A stretch of 10,012 nucleotides of DNA from CAIOYC01 sp964243985 (GCA_964243985.1 CAXTHJ010000088.1:1-10012), one strand, 5' to 3'; shown: positions 1-6,533, numbered from the stretch's first letter. Translations and numbers: made by a program. Notes: a model not told the origin generated them from the sequence alone.

Positions 1-978
1 CCCCAAGTCGCCCCCGGCGCGCCAAAGTCCGTGGCGCTGGCCCACAAGATCGTGGAATCGGCCAGCGCCTACCTCGCCTACATGAAGAAGGCTTCGGCCA
101 TCAGCGCCGCCTTCACCGACGGCGCGGGCGTCGCCAAGGAGGTCCGCACCGGCGCGGCTTACGAGGCCAAGCAGTTCGAGGAAGGCGCCATCGCCTACGC
201 CGCCATCATGGCGCTGCAGGAGCCCGCCTTCATCGAGGGCGTGCGCGCCGCCGGCGGGGGCGATCCCGGCCGCGCCGAGCAGATCGCCGGCCAGCTGATC
301 GCCAGCCCAGAGGCCGCCGCCACCTTCCAAGGAGCGGACGCCGCCGCCGCCCGCGCCAGCGCCGCCCTTCGCCGCCAAGGCGACCGGCTGATGGACGCGG
401 GCGCGAAGGTGAAGCAGTCGGCCTATGACGTGCAGCACGCCGCGTGGTCCAAGGGCGATGTGCCCAATCCCGCCGCGCGCCTGGCTTCCGCCAAGTCCCT
501 CTCCAGCACCCGCCAGTCGCCTGAGCGGGGCGAGACGGAAAAGCTCCTGAAGCTGGTCCTGTCCGAGCAGGACCAGGCGGGCGGCTACGGCGGCGCGTCT
601 TCGCCGGTGGTGAGCCGCGGCCTGGCCTTGGCGGCTCTCGCGGTGCTGGGCCAGGCGGGCGAAGGCTCCGTCGAACGGGTGGCGCCGCTTCTGGCCGAAG
701 AGCGGGGCGGCGAGTGCCTGCACATGGCGAAGCTCAACCTGTTCCAGTGCCTCGCCGTGGCGGGTCCGCACTACGAGGACATCTTCTGCCTCGGCCAGCA
801 CGCCATGATGGACACCGCCCAGTGCGTGATCAAGGCGTCGGGGGTCTCCCAGCCGATGATGACGGCGCAGGCCGCACCCGCCGCGGCGCCTGCGCCGCAA
901 CAGGTGGCGCAGGTCAGCCCCGCGCCGCAGGACTACTGGGTGCCGCTCTCCGGCGGCGGCGACAGCGCGCGGAAGTAA
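1..978 (+). CDS. Alanine-rich protein of unknown function with four spaced cysteines (5' end outside window)
   Basis: I do not recognise a named family. The frame is open from base 1 and has a GTG at 31, but no Shine-Dalgarno precedes that GTG, so the gene most likely starts upstream and is partial here. Counting from the GTG, the visible protein has 315 residues. It has an Ala-rich, mostly helical body (about 1-225), then a segment with four cysteines (C229, C240, C253, C265; spacings x10, x12, x11), then an Ala/Pro/Gln linker (about 280-300) and a short tail with the sequence DYWVPL. Cysteines eleven or twelve residues apart fall on one face of a helix, so two disulfide-linked helices are plausible, which would fit a periplasmic protein whose signal peptide lies off the window. 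That is inference. It converges on the PilZ gene with a 4-bp gap and no visible terminator. I am confident that it is coding and have no firm function. Confidence 0.8.
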   Translation, partial: PQVAPGAPKSVALAHKIVESASAYLAYMKKASAISAAFTDGAGVAKEVRTGAAYEAKQFEEGAIAYAAIMALQEPAFIEGVRAAGGGDPGRAEQIAGQLIASPEAAATFQGADAAAARASAALRRQGDRLMDAGAKVKQSAYDVQHAAWSKGDVPNPAARLASAKSLSSTRQSPERGETEKLLKLVLSEQDQAGGYGGASSPVVSRGLALAALAVLGQAGEGSVERVAPLLAEERGGECLHMAKLNLFQCLAVAGPHYEDIFCLGQHAMMDTAQCVIKASGVSQPMMTAQAAPAAAPAPQQVAQVSPAPQDYWVPLSGGGDSARK

Positions 979-982
979 GGGC

Positions 983-1324
983 TCAACGCCCCCCTTTCGC
1001 TGTGAGGCGCTCCCGCAACTCGGCGTACCGCTTCTGCTCGGGCGTCTTGGGCGCCGCCACGTTGCAGCTATCGGCGAAGGTGATTCCGACGAAAGTGCCG
1101 TCGCGCCAGACCACTTTGGCCTGATGCAGATCGCCCGTGGTCAGTTCGATCAGGTAGAAGGCGTCCGGCACCTCCGACCCCGCCTGCACCAGGAGGCGGG
1201 CGCCAGTCGAGCTCTTATCCCGCACCGTGCAGGGCACAATGATCTCCTCCGCCCCATGCACGACGGCCGCGCTGAGGCGGGTGCGGCGGCGGGGCAGGCG
1301 GCGGCGTTCGTCATGGTGGCTCAT
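983..1324 (-). CDS. Single-domain PilZ protein, probable cyclic-di-GMP receptor
   Basis: PilZ domains bind cyclic di-GMP and pass the signal to motility, polysaccharide or virulence machinery. This protein has 113 residues, nearly all of it the domain. Both ligand motifs are present: an arginine-rich RxxxR segment near the N terminus (R7-R16, reading RRRLPRRRTR) and the DxSxxG motif as D36, S38, G41 (DKSSTG). A beta-rich core follows, with VVWRDGTFVGITF at about 71-83, then a basic helical tail ending at residue 113. The frame stays open far upstream antisense to the tyrosinase. I chose the ATG at 1324 because it places the arginine motif at the N terminus as in other short PilZ proteins. The ribosome site is weak, and an ATG at 1363 is the next alternative. 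No partner gene is adjacent, so its target cannot be inferred. The domain call is firm and the role unknown. Confidence 0.87.
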   Translation of the reverse strand: MSHHDERRRLPRRRTRLSAAVVHGAEEIIVPCTVRDKSSTGARLLVQAGSEVPDAFYLIELTTGDLHQAKVVWRDGTFVGITFADSCNVAAPKTPEQKRYAELRERLTAKGGR

Positions 1325-1486
1325 GCGTCGATCTCGGGCATAGGCCAGTCTTATATGCCGCATTCGCGAATTAAGCGTTTTCACTCGCAAAATTGATCCG
1401 TGGCCCACATTCTGCAGAGCGGGGGTGGAGGCGGGCCGCATTGCGACGCCCGCCGCCGACTTTTTGTTTGAGCGCCGAGGGGGCCG
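1325..1486. promoter_or_regulatory. Divergent spacer between the PilZ gene and the tyrosinase gene
   Basis: This spacer must carry the promoters of both flanking genes. On the minus strand, TATAAG (1350-1355) is a reasonable -10 for the PilZ gene, about 25 bp ahead of its ATG, but I see no good -35 at the usual distance. A 10-bp palindrome ATTCGCGAAT lies at 1362-1371; one of that length is expected several times by chance in 10 kb. A purine-rich GAGGGGG at 1478-1483 serves as the tyrosinase ribosome site. Confidence 0.4.
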
Positions 1487-2812
1487 ATGGTTCATTTTAC
1501 GCGTCGCGACGCCGCCAAGGCGCTGGGCGCGGCCGCCTTGCTTCCGGCCCTCCCCGCCTCTGCGCAAAGCGATGGCCTGAGGGTGCGGCGGGACGTGAAC
1601 ACCCTCTCGCCCCACGACGACAACCTGATGGCGCTGCGCGACGCCATTCCGCGCATGAAAGCCGATCCCGGACCGCTGGGTTGGAACCGCCAGATCGCCA
1701 TCCACGCCGATATGCGCTGGGGCCACCATCACAGCTGGCGCTTCCTGGCCTGGCACCGGCTGGAGCTTTTCTATCTGGAGCGGGTGATCGCGCGGGTTTC
1801 GGGCCATGAGGCCTTCGCCATGCCCTACTGGAACTGGGGCGACGACCACATCCCGCCCTTGTTCTTCAACAAGGCCACGCCCTTCTATTACAAGCATCGG
1901 GACGCGGGCCCCGAGAGCAAGATCAGCGACTACATCGGCCTTTCGGTGAAGGTGGGCAATCGCGACGCGGATTTCCTGGGCCGCCCCGCCGACAGCTTCG
2001 ACTACTTCTTCGGGGCGCCCAATCGGGGCGATCCCCTCGATAACTACATGGGCTCGGCCGAGCAGTACGGGCACAACATGGTGCACCTGTTCGTCGGCGG
2101 CGACATGACCAACCTCAACACCTCGCCCAACGACCCCCTGTTCTTCTTCCACCATTCCAACGTGGACCGGGTGTGGGCCCAATGGAGCTCGATCTGGGGT
2201 GACAGCAACTACGCCGAGGCGTGGAAGAAGGAAGTGCTGCTGGGCTACGTGGACGAACACGGTCAGGACACCCCAGGCATATCCGCCGGCGACACCATCA
2301 GCACAGCCAAGCTCGGCTATCGCTACGATAAACTCGGCAACCTCAGCCTTCCGGCCCAGCGGGAGATCTGGCCCGGGCAGGCCTCCACCAAGCGCCGCCG
2401 CGACACGCAGAAATCCCTCAAGGCGGAGCGCATCTCGCCCACCGTCGGCCGCATCTTCATCTCGCCGGAAATCCTCGCCAGCCTGATCGGCGCCAAGGGC
2501 CCGAACCTGGACGTCGCCGGTTTCCTGCAGGTGGCGGGCAATGGCTATGTGGTCTTGCTCTCCTCCCTCTCCATCGACCAGAGCTGGGTGTTCAAGGACG
2601 ACGCGGTGTTCGAGGTGCCCATGGGCGGCATGAACATGGGCGTGCTCGGCCACCGCATCCAACTGGAGGGCATGATTCCCCGGAACGAGCGGGCGCTTAG
2701 CGAAGGCGTCTATCTGCAGGCGGAAGCCAAGCCGCTCGGCAACGTCGGCGGCGTGGTGACGCTGGAGTCCTTCTCTGTTGAATATGACGCCGAGTTCCCG
2801 TTTTCGGCGTGA
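1487..2812 (+). CDS. Tat-exported tyrosinase / polyphenol oxidase (type-3 copper protein)
   Basis: Tyrosinases use a di-copper centre to oxidise phenols and catechols to quinones with O2. The 441-residue product opens with a twin-arginine signal (TRRDAAK, 5-11), a hydrophobic stretch and a probable cleavage site after ASA (about 26). CuA ligands are likely H73, H81 and H90 (FLAWHR motif, 86-91). CuB ligands are likely H196, H200 and one of H222/H223 in DPLFFFHHSNVDR (216-228). Glu192, four residues before the first CuB histidine, and Asn197, just after it, match the water-keeper Glu and Asn of plant-type tyrosinases. Residues 312-441 form a beta-rich C-terminal domain after a basic linker (TKRRRD, 301-306). 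The protein contains no cysteine, so it lacks the Cys-His thioether of plant and fungal enzymes. The start is supported by GAGGGGG six bases upstream. No copper chaperone gene is adjacent. The physiological substrate (melanin precursor, lignin-like phenol or other) is not shown. Confidence 0.93.
   Translation: MVHFTRRDAAKALGAAALLPALPASAQSDGLRVRRDVNTLSPHDDNLMALRDAIPRMKADPGPLGWNRQIAIHADMRWGHHHSWRFLAWHRLELFYLERVIARVSGHEAFAMPYWNWGDDHIPPLFFNKATPFYYKHRDAGPESKISDYIGLSVKVGNRDADFLGRPADSFDYFFGAPNRGDPLDNYMGSAEQYGHNMVHLFVGGDMTNLNTSPNDPLFFFHHSNVDRVWAQWSSIWGDSNYAEAWKKEVLLGYVDEHGQDTPGISAGDTISTAKLGYRYDKLGNLSLPAQREIWPGQASTKRRRDTQKSLKAERISPTVGRIFISPEILASLIGAKGPNLDVAGFLQVAGNGYVVLLSSLSIDQSWVFKDDAVFEVPMGGMNMGVLGHRIQLEGMIPRNERALSEGVYLQAEAKPLGNVGGVVTLESFSVEYDAEFPFSA
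2787..2810. terminator. Possible hairpin at the tyrosinase/phnE convergent junction
   Basis: A perfect 7-bp inverted repeat (ACGCCGA at 2787-2793, TCGGCGT at 2804-2810) with a 10-base loop reaches into the tyrosinase stop codon. It lies just downstream of phnE on the other strand. Neither side has a T tract, so termination in either direction is only a guess. Confidence 0.28.
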
Positions 2813-2821
2813 CGGATGCGT

Positions 2822-3622
2822 TTAGAGCAAGCGTGACCGCAGAGCCTGCGACAGCAGGTCGATCAAGCTCACCGCCACCACGATCACCACGATGATCGCC
2901 GCCACCTGGCCGTAGGCGTAGTTGTTCAGGCTGTCGAACAGGAGCTGGCCGATGCCGCCGGCGCCGATCAGGCCGAGCACGGTGGCGGAGCGGGCGTTGC
3001 TCTCGAACCGGTAGAGGGCATAGGAGGTCCAGAGCGGCCCGACCTGGGGCAGCACCCCCCACACTACCTCCTGCAACCGCGTGGCGCCGACGGCGCGGAC
3101 GCCCTCCACCGGCTGGGGATCGATCGCCTCCACCGCTTCGGAGAAAAGCTTGGCCAGAACGCCCCCGGTGTTGATGGCCAGCGCCATCACCCCTGCGAAG
3201 GGGCCAAGCCCCACCGCGACGATAAAGACGTAGCCGATCACCAGATCGGGCACCGCCCGCATCAGGTCCAGGAGGCGGCGCACAGGCTGCTGCACCCACA
3301 CCGGGCTGACGTTCTTCGCCGCCAAAAGCCCCAGCGGAATGGCCAGCATGATGGCCAAGACCGTGCCCCAAAGGGCGATCTCCAGCGTCAGGATCATGGC
3401 GCTGACGAACAGCCAGCCTTGGGTGAAATCCGGCTTCAGGAACCCGGCCGCGAAGGCGCCGATCCGAGTGGAGTTGGTGAACACCAGCGGCAGGCGCCGC
3501 ATCTCCACCGCGTGAAAACTGAACGCCAGCAGCACCAACACCCCGCCGAACAGGGCGAGGTCGATCAGGCGCCCGAGCATAGGCCTCGTGGGGGGCCGGG
3601 TGGGCGGAGCAAGCGCGCTCAT
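2822..3622 (-). CDS. phnE: Phosphonate-type ABC importer, inner-membrane permease PhnE
   Basis: This is the membrane-spanning subunit of the importer encoded with phnC and phnD, carrying the ligand released by PhnD across the inner membrane. It has 266 residues, typical for PhnE. Hydrophobic helices lie at about 20-38, 70-100, 126-150 and 238-258. The cytoplasmic EAA-type coupling loop that contacts the ATPase is at about 173-192 (EGVRAVGATRLQEVVWGVLP). The AGGIGQLLFDSLNNYAYGQ segment at 221-239 is characteristic of PhnE-family permeases. Its ATG overlaps the phnD stop codon as ATGA (3619-3622), so the two are translationally coupled. It is the last gene of the run and ends 9 bp from the convergent tyrosinase gene. 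Only one permease gene is present, so a homodimer is expected. The family is firm; substrate specificity depends on PhnD. Confidence 0.92.
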   Translation of the reverse strand: MSALAPPTRPPTRPMLGRLIDLALFGGVLVLLAFSFHAVEMRRLPLVFTNSTRIGAFAAGFLKPDFTQGWLFVSAMILTLEIALWGTVLAIMLAIPLGLLAAKNVSPVWVQQPVRRLLDLMRAVPDLVIGYVFIVAVGLGPFAGVMALAINTGGVLAKLFSEAVEAIDPQPVEGVRAVGATRLQEVVWGVLPQVGPLWTSYALYRFESNARSATVLGLIGAGGIGQLLFDSLNNYAYGQVAAIIVVIVVAVSLIDLLSQALRSRLL

Positions 3623-4533
3623 CCCCCGGCTTTGGGACCCGCAACGGTCTGCATCTGGCGCACCGGATCAAGATAGCTGTCGTCGGCCTTGTGGAAGGCG
3701 GAATAGTGCAGCTTCTTCATGATAGATCGCTGGCGGTCCGCGTCCGGCCCCGTTCCCTGGCCGTAGTGCAGGAAGAAATCAGCGATCTTGGCCTGGATCG
3801 CCGGGTCCACGTCCTTGCGATAGACCAGCGCCGATTCCGGCAGGGGCGGGGAGGTCCAGACCACCTGTAGCGCGGCGTAGGCCTGCTTGGCCGCGTCATT
3901 GCCGACGCGGGCGAAATCCAGGCCCACCGAATTGTTGGTGGAGGCGTCCAGCGCCCCGTTGGCCACGGCGAACAGGTTGGCGGAATGAGCGGCCGAGCGC
4001 ACGGTCTTGAAGCAGGTGTTGGGATCGACCTTGTGCGGGATGAACAGGTAGGTCATCGGCGCAAGCGTGCCCGAGGTTGATTTGGGATCGCCCATGCCGA
4101 AGTTCAGGCGGTGATCGCAGGCCAGGATCTTGTCAAGCGTGACGCCCGAACCCTTCTTGACGATCACCACGGAATTGTAGGTGTCTTGGCCCTCCAGATC
4201 GACGGTGCGGGCGAACACCTGACCGTCGGCGCGCTGGATGGCGTCCAGCGCCGGTTCGGCGGAGAACCAGCCGATCTGCGACTGGTTGGCGGCCATGGCC
4301 TCCACCAGCAGCGAATAGCTGGAAGAAAAGCGCGGCTGCACCGGGCGGCCGATGGCCTTGGAAAGATCGTCTAGCATCGGCTGCCACAGGGGCCCGAACG
4401 CCGCCTGATCCTCGGCCGAGAGGATGGAGAAGGTGAGCGGTTCGCCCCCGGCGGTCGCCGCGGGCTTGCCGCAGCTGGCAAGGCCAAGGGCGGCGATGGC
4501 GGCGAGCGCGAGGAGGGATTGGCGAGCGGTCAT
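3619..4533 (-). CDS. phnD: Phosphonate/oxyanion ABC importer, substrate-binding lipoprotein PhnD
   Basis: This periplasmic solute-binding protein delivers ligand to PhnE. It has 304 residues, with a signal peptide ending in the lipobox LASC (Cys21), so it is probably membrane-anchored. From a by-eye alignment to remembered E. coli PhnD, the residues that hold the phosphonate oxygens are kept: Y73, Y119, the STSG loop (S152-G155) and H183. The two acidic residues that bind the amino group of 2-aminoethylphosphonate are replaced by V203 and S234. Phosphite, an alkylphosphonate or phosphate is therefore more likely than aminoethylphosphonate; this is inference. Two further cysteines (C139, C174) could form a disulfide. 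Its ATG overlaps the phnC stop as ATGA (4530-4533). No C-P lyase, phosphonatase or phosphite dehydrogenase gene lies nearby in the window. Confidence 0.92.
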   Translation of the reverse strand: MTARQSLLALAAIAALGLASCGKPAATAGGEPLTFSILSAEDQAAFGPLWQPMLDDLSKAIGRPVQPRFSSSYSLLVEAMAANQSQIGWFSAEPALDAIQRADGQVFARTVDLEGQDTYNSVVIVKKGSGVTLDKILACDHRLNFGMGDPKSTSGTLAPMTYLFIPHKVDPNTCFKTVRSAAHSANLFAVANGALDASTNNSVGLDFARVGNDAAKQAYAALQVVWTSPPLPESALVYRKDVDPAIQAKIADFFLHYGQGTGPDADRQRSIMKKLHYSAFHKADDSYLDPVRQMQTVAGPKAGG

Positions 4534-5342
4534 GGGGCGGTCTCTTCCGGCATGATGTCTTCGAATTCGGGACCGTAGATGTCCATCAGGAGGCTGTGCG
4601 TCAGCCCCTTGGCCGGACCGTCGTAGACGATCCGGCCGGCCTTCAGCGCGACGACCCGGGGGCAGTAGCGCACGGCGTACTCCACGTGGTGCAGGGTGAC
4701 GATCACCGTCAGCCCGTCGTTGCGGTTCAGGTCCTGCAGGATCGCCATCACCTTCCGCGCCGAGACGGGATCGAGGGAGGCGACCGGCTCGTCGGCCAAG
4801 ATCGCCTCGGCCCCCTGCACCAGGGTGCGGGCGATGGCGCCCCGCTGCTGCTGGCCGCCGGAGAGGGTGTTGGCGCGCTGGCCGGCGTAGTCGGCGACGC
4901 CGACGCGAGCCAGGGCCTCCATGGCGCGGGCCTTGTCCGCCGTCGGCCAGACCCCGAGCGTTCCGCGCCAGCCGGGGAGCTTGGCCAAGGCCCCGATCAT
5001 CACGTTGGAGAACAGGCTGAGGCGGCCCACCAGGTTGAAGGACTGGAAGATGAAGCCGATGCGGGCGCGGATCTTCCGCACCTTGTCTGTGACGTGGCCG
5101 CCGCTCTGCATCGGCGCGCCGAACGCCTCCACCTTGCCGTCGCCGCCATCGATCCGCACCAAACCGGTAAGGGTGCGCAGCAGGGTGGATTTGCCAGAAC
5201 CCGAGGGGCCGATCAGGGCGATCATCTCGCCCTTCATCACCGTCAGATCGACCGTATCCAGCGCCTTACGCGCGCCATAGGTCCTGGAAACGCCTTGCAC
5301 TTTGAAGATCGCGGGCGCTGCGGCGGCGAGGTCGGCGGGCAT
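4530..5342 (-). CDS. phnC: Phosphonate-type ABC importer, ATPase subunit PhnC
   Basis: This cytoplasmic ATPase powers the PhnDE importer. It has 270 residues and every nucleotide-binding motif is intact: Walker A GPSGSGKST (45-53), Q-loop Q100 (FIFQSFNLV), signature LSGGQQQR (160-167), Walker B ILADEP with catalytic E185, D-loop SLD (189-191) and the switch histidine in VTLHHVEYA (H218). The segment FIFQSFNLVGRLSLFSNVMIGAL and the sequence following it are typical of PhnC among ABC ATPases. It is first in a phnC-phnD-phnE cluster, and its stop overlaps the phnD start. The ATG at 5342 is the first start in the frame and has only a weak purine stretch (GCGAGA) upstream. The promoter probably lies in the 116 bp before it, where a Pho-box-like half site is visible. 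Identification is secure. Confidence 0.94.
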   Translation of the reverse strand: MPADLAAAAPAIFKVQGVSRTYGARKALDTVDLTVMKGEMIALIGPSGSGKSTLLRTLTGLVRIDGGDGKVEAFGAPMQSGGHVTDKVRKIRARIGFIFQSFNLVGRLSLFSNVMIGALAKLPGWRGTLGVWPTADKARAMEALARVGVADYAGQRANTLSGGQQQRGAIARTLVQGAEAILADEPVASLDPVSARKVMAILQDLNRNDGLTVIVTLHHVEYAVRYCPRVVALKAGRIVYDGPAKGLTHSLLMDIYGPEFEDIMPEETAP

Positions 5343-5399
5343 GGGTCTCGCGGATCGCCTTTGCGGTCGAGAGGTCGTGGCGTTCCTAAGCGGCCTGCC

Positions 5400-5417
5400 G
5401 CAAAGTTTTTATGACAG
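5400..5417 (-). promoter_or_regulatory. Partial Pho box upstream of phnC
   Basis: Read on the minus strand, 5417-5406 is CTGTCAT followed by AAAAA. This matches the first half-site and AT-rich spacer of the PhoB consensus (CTGTCAT, 4 A/T bases, CTGTCAY). The second half-site (ACTTTGC or CTTTGC) is poor. It lies about 60-75 bp ahead of the phnC ATG, the expected place for a phosphate-starvation activator site. The heptamer alone is expected about once per 10 kb, so position is the main support. Confidence 0.4.
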
Positions 5418-5458
5418 ATCGAGCCTGCGGTGAAGCCGCCACCCGCCGCGCCGCCGCG

Positions 5459-5791
5459 TCAGCCCTGGGTTTGCGCCTGTTGCGCCAGGAAGGGCAGGTG
5501 CTGGGAGAGGAGGCCGAGCAGTTGGTCCGGATGCACCCCCGCCTGGTCCGCCATCTGCTGCACATGGCCGCTGTCGAGGGCGCCTTTCAGCTGGTCGGGG
5601 CTGATGGTCTGGCTTGTATCGCCGTTCTGCATGGCTGCAACCTGCGGGCCGAGGCCGGATTGCACCAGCTGGTCGATCAGGCCGGAGGCGCTGGCGAGCG
5701 GGGTGTTGGCCAGCATCTGGTTAATCATGCTGGGGCCCTGCGCCTGCAGCTCCTGCATGGCCATGCCTTTCAAGGAATCGAAAATGCTCAT
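5459..5791 (-). CDS. YidB-family protein (function unknown)
   Basis: This is a 110-residue soluble protein with no signal peptide. It resembles the YidB family, a widespread group of small bacterial proteins of unknown role. An N-terminal amphipathic stretch (MSIFDSLKGM) leads into helices with SGLIDQLVQSGLGPQV (35-51). The family-typical ISPDQLKGAL (63-72), a second MADQAGVHPDQLLGLLSQ segment (80-97) and the LP before a Gln-rich tail follow. The frame runs on upstream to 5908, but the ATG at 5791 has a perfect AGGAGG eight bases before it and begins where the family usually does. It is co-directional with phnC downstream (116-bp gap) and with a secreted protein upstream (142-bp gap), so it is probably transcribed separately from phnCDE. 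No function can be assigned. Confidence 0.85.
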   Translation of the reverse strand: MSIFDSLKGMAMQELQAQGPSMINQMLANTPLASASGLIDQLVQSGLGPQVAAMQNGDTSQTISPDQLKGALDSGHVQQMADQAGVHPDQLLGLLSQHLPFLAQQAQTQG

Positions 5792-5869
5792 GGCGGACCC
5801 TCCTGGCGCCGCCGGCAAGGCTACGCTGAAGGCGCATTTGCGCTTGAGATGATCGGCTTGTCGACTCCT

Positions 5870-5889
5870 CGGCGGCGACAATTCCGCCG
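5870..5889. repeat. Inverted repeat upstream of the YidB-family gene
   Basis: A perfect 6-bp inverted repeat (CGGCGG at 5870-5875, CCGCCG at 5884-5889) with an 8-base loop sits in the 142-bp gap after the preceding secreted-protein gene. It could be a weak terminator for that gene or an operator. No T tract follows, and GC-only stems of this size arise easily by chance here. Confidence 0.22.
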
Positions 5890-5933
5890 GGAGGCGATGA
5901 AAGTTCAATGACGTTAACGCTCGACCGAGCTTG

Positions 5934-6398
5934 TCAGCCTTCCAGGGCGGGATAGGTCTGCTTCAGGACATCCAGGCGGTGGTTCAGGTTCTCTCGCGCC
6001 CAGTCCAGAAGGTCGCCATGCTGGGCGATCTGAGCCTTTTCCTCGCTCCTGATGGAAGCGAGTTCGGACAGGGCGCTTTTCTTTTGCATCCCGCTGAGGT
6101 TGGCGGCGGCGCGCCGCTCGTATTTGTTGATGCGGGCGTCCACGTCATAGAAGGCGTGCTGGGAGTGGTCGGCGTAGGGACCGGCCGCGCCGGGGGCCGG
6201 GTCCACCGATTGCGGACCGGGCAGGCCGGGCGCCGGCGCGATGTCGGCGGGCGTGGTTCCGGGGGCGACGGGTACGGGTCCGGCGACGCTGGCGGCTGGA
6301 GCCGACATGGGTTGAGCCAGGGCGCTGGACGCGGCCACAGCCAGGCAGAGGACGGCGAGGCGTCCGCCAAGATGAATGGAGAGACTGTTGCGGGTCAT
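5934..6398 (-). CDS. Secreted Pro/Ala-rich helical protein of unknown function
   Basis: I do not recognise a named family. The 154-residue product starts with a basic tip and hydrophobic core (residues 3-24) and a probable signal-peptidase site after SALA (28), so it should be periplasmic. The cysteine at 18 lies inside the hydrophobic core without a lipobox, so this is not a lipoprotein. Residues 31-75 form a low-complexity Pro/Ala/Gly linker. Residues 82-148 are charged and heptad-like (YDVDARINKYERRAAANLSG, then KSALSELASIRSEEKAQIAQ), suggesting a helical or coiled-coil domain that could tether or bind another envelope component. The ATG at 6398 has a near-perfect GAGGAGGT four bases upstream. 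It is divergent from the MscS gene and co-directional with the YidB-family gene. Expression and export are well supported; the function is unknown. Confidence 0.82.
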   Translation of the reverse strand: MTRNSLSIHLGGRLAVLCLAVAASSALAQPMSAPAASVAGPVPVAPGTTPADIAPAPGLPGPQSVDPAPGAAGPYADHSQHAFYDVDARINKYERRAAANLSGMQKKSALSELASIRSEEKAQIAQHGDLLDWARENLNHRLDVLKQTYPALEG

Positions 6399-6479
6399 CG
6401 GGACCTCCTCATGACAGGCTGTGTCGTCAATCCGACTAACGCCGACGCCTTGATTAAGATGCGCGCGGGCCGGACCCCC

Positions 6480-6497
6480 GCAGGAAAATGCAGGAAA
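6480..6497. repeat. Tandem direct repeat spaced one helical turn apart
   Basis: GCAGGAAA occurs at 6480-6487 and again at 6490-6497, a 10-bp period, so both copies face the same side of the helix. It lies in the divergent spacer between the secreted-protein gene and mscS. This arrangement is typical of sites for dimers bound head to tail, such as response regulators. No regulator is identified. Confidence 0.4.
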
Positions 6498-6503
6498 TCT
6501 GGC

Positions 6504-6528
6504 CTTTTGCCCTACGCCCCCGCAAAAG
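6504..6528. repeat. AT-ended inverted repeat in the mscS upstream region
   Basis: CTTTTGC (6504-6510) and GCAAAAG (6522-6528) are perfect 7-bp complements separated by 11 bases. It lies between the direct repeat and the 18-bp palindrome, about 50-75 bp before the mscS ATG. It could be an operator or form a stem in a long leader. There is no direct proof. Confidence 0.4.
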
Positions 6529-6533
6529 CCGCA

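Noticed and set aside
1362..1371. Perfect 10-bp palindrome ATTCGCGAAT in the PilZ/tyrosinase spacer.
   Set aside because: About ten palindromes of this length are expected by chance in 10 kb and there is no second copy, so it is not evidence of an operator.
983..2662. A 559-codon open frame on the minus strand covering most of the tyrosinase gene.
   Set aside because: Only its last 113 codons (from 1324) encode a recognisable PilZ domain. The rest is antisense to a well-conserved enzyme and has the low-complexity composition of a high-GC shadow frame.
2822..5342. A complete phosphonate-utilisation locus (C-P lyase or phosphonatase).
   Set aside because: Only the importer phnCDE is present; neighbouring genes on both sides are unrelated.
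4596..5414. A 272-codon plus-strand open frame opposite phnC.
   Set aside because: It is antisense to a gene with every ABC ATPase motif intact and has no recognisable motif of its own.
5792..5908. N-terminal extension of the YidB-family protein to an ATG at 5908.
   Set aside because: The extra 39 residues are Arg/Pro-rich and unlike the family, while the internal ATG at 5791 has a perfect AGGAGG at proper spacing.
6411..6417. A second CTGTCAT (minus strand), as in a Pho half-site, upstream of the secreted Pro/Ala-rich protein gene.
   Set aside because: It abuts the ribosome site of that gene, has no A/T spacer or second half, and one or two such heptamers are expected by chance in the window.
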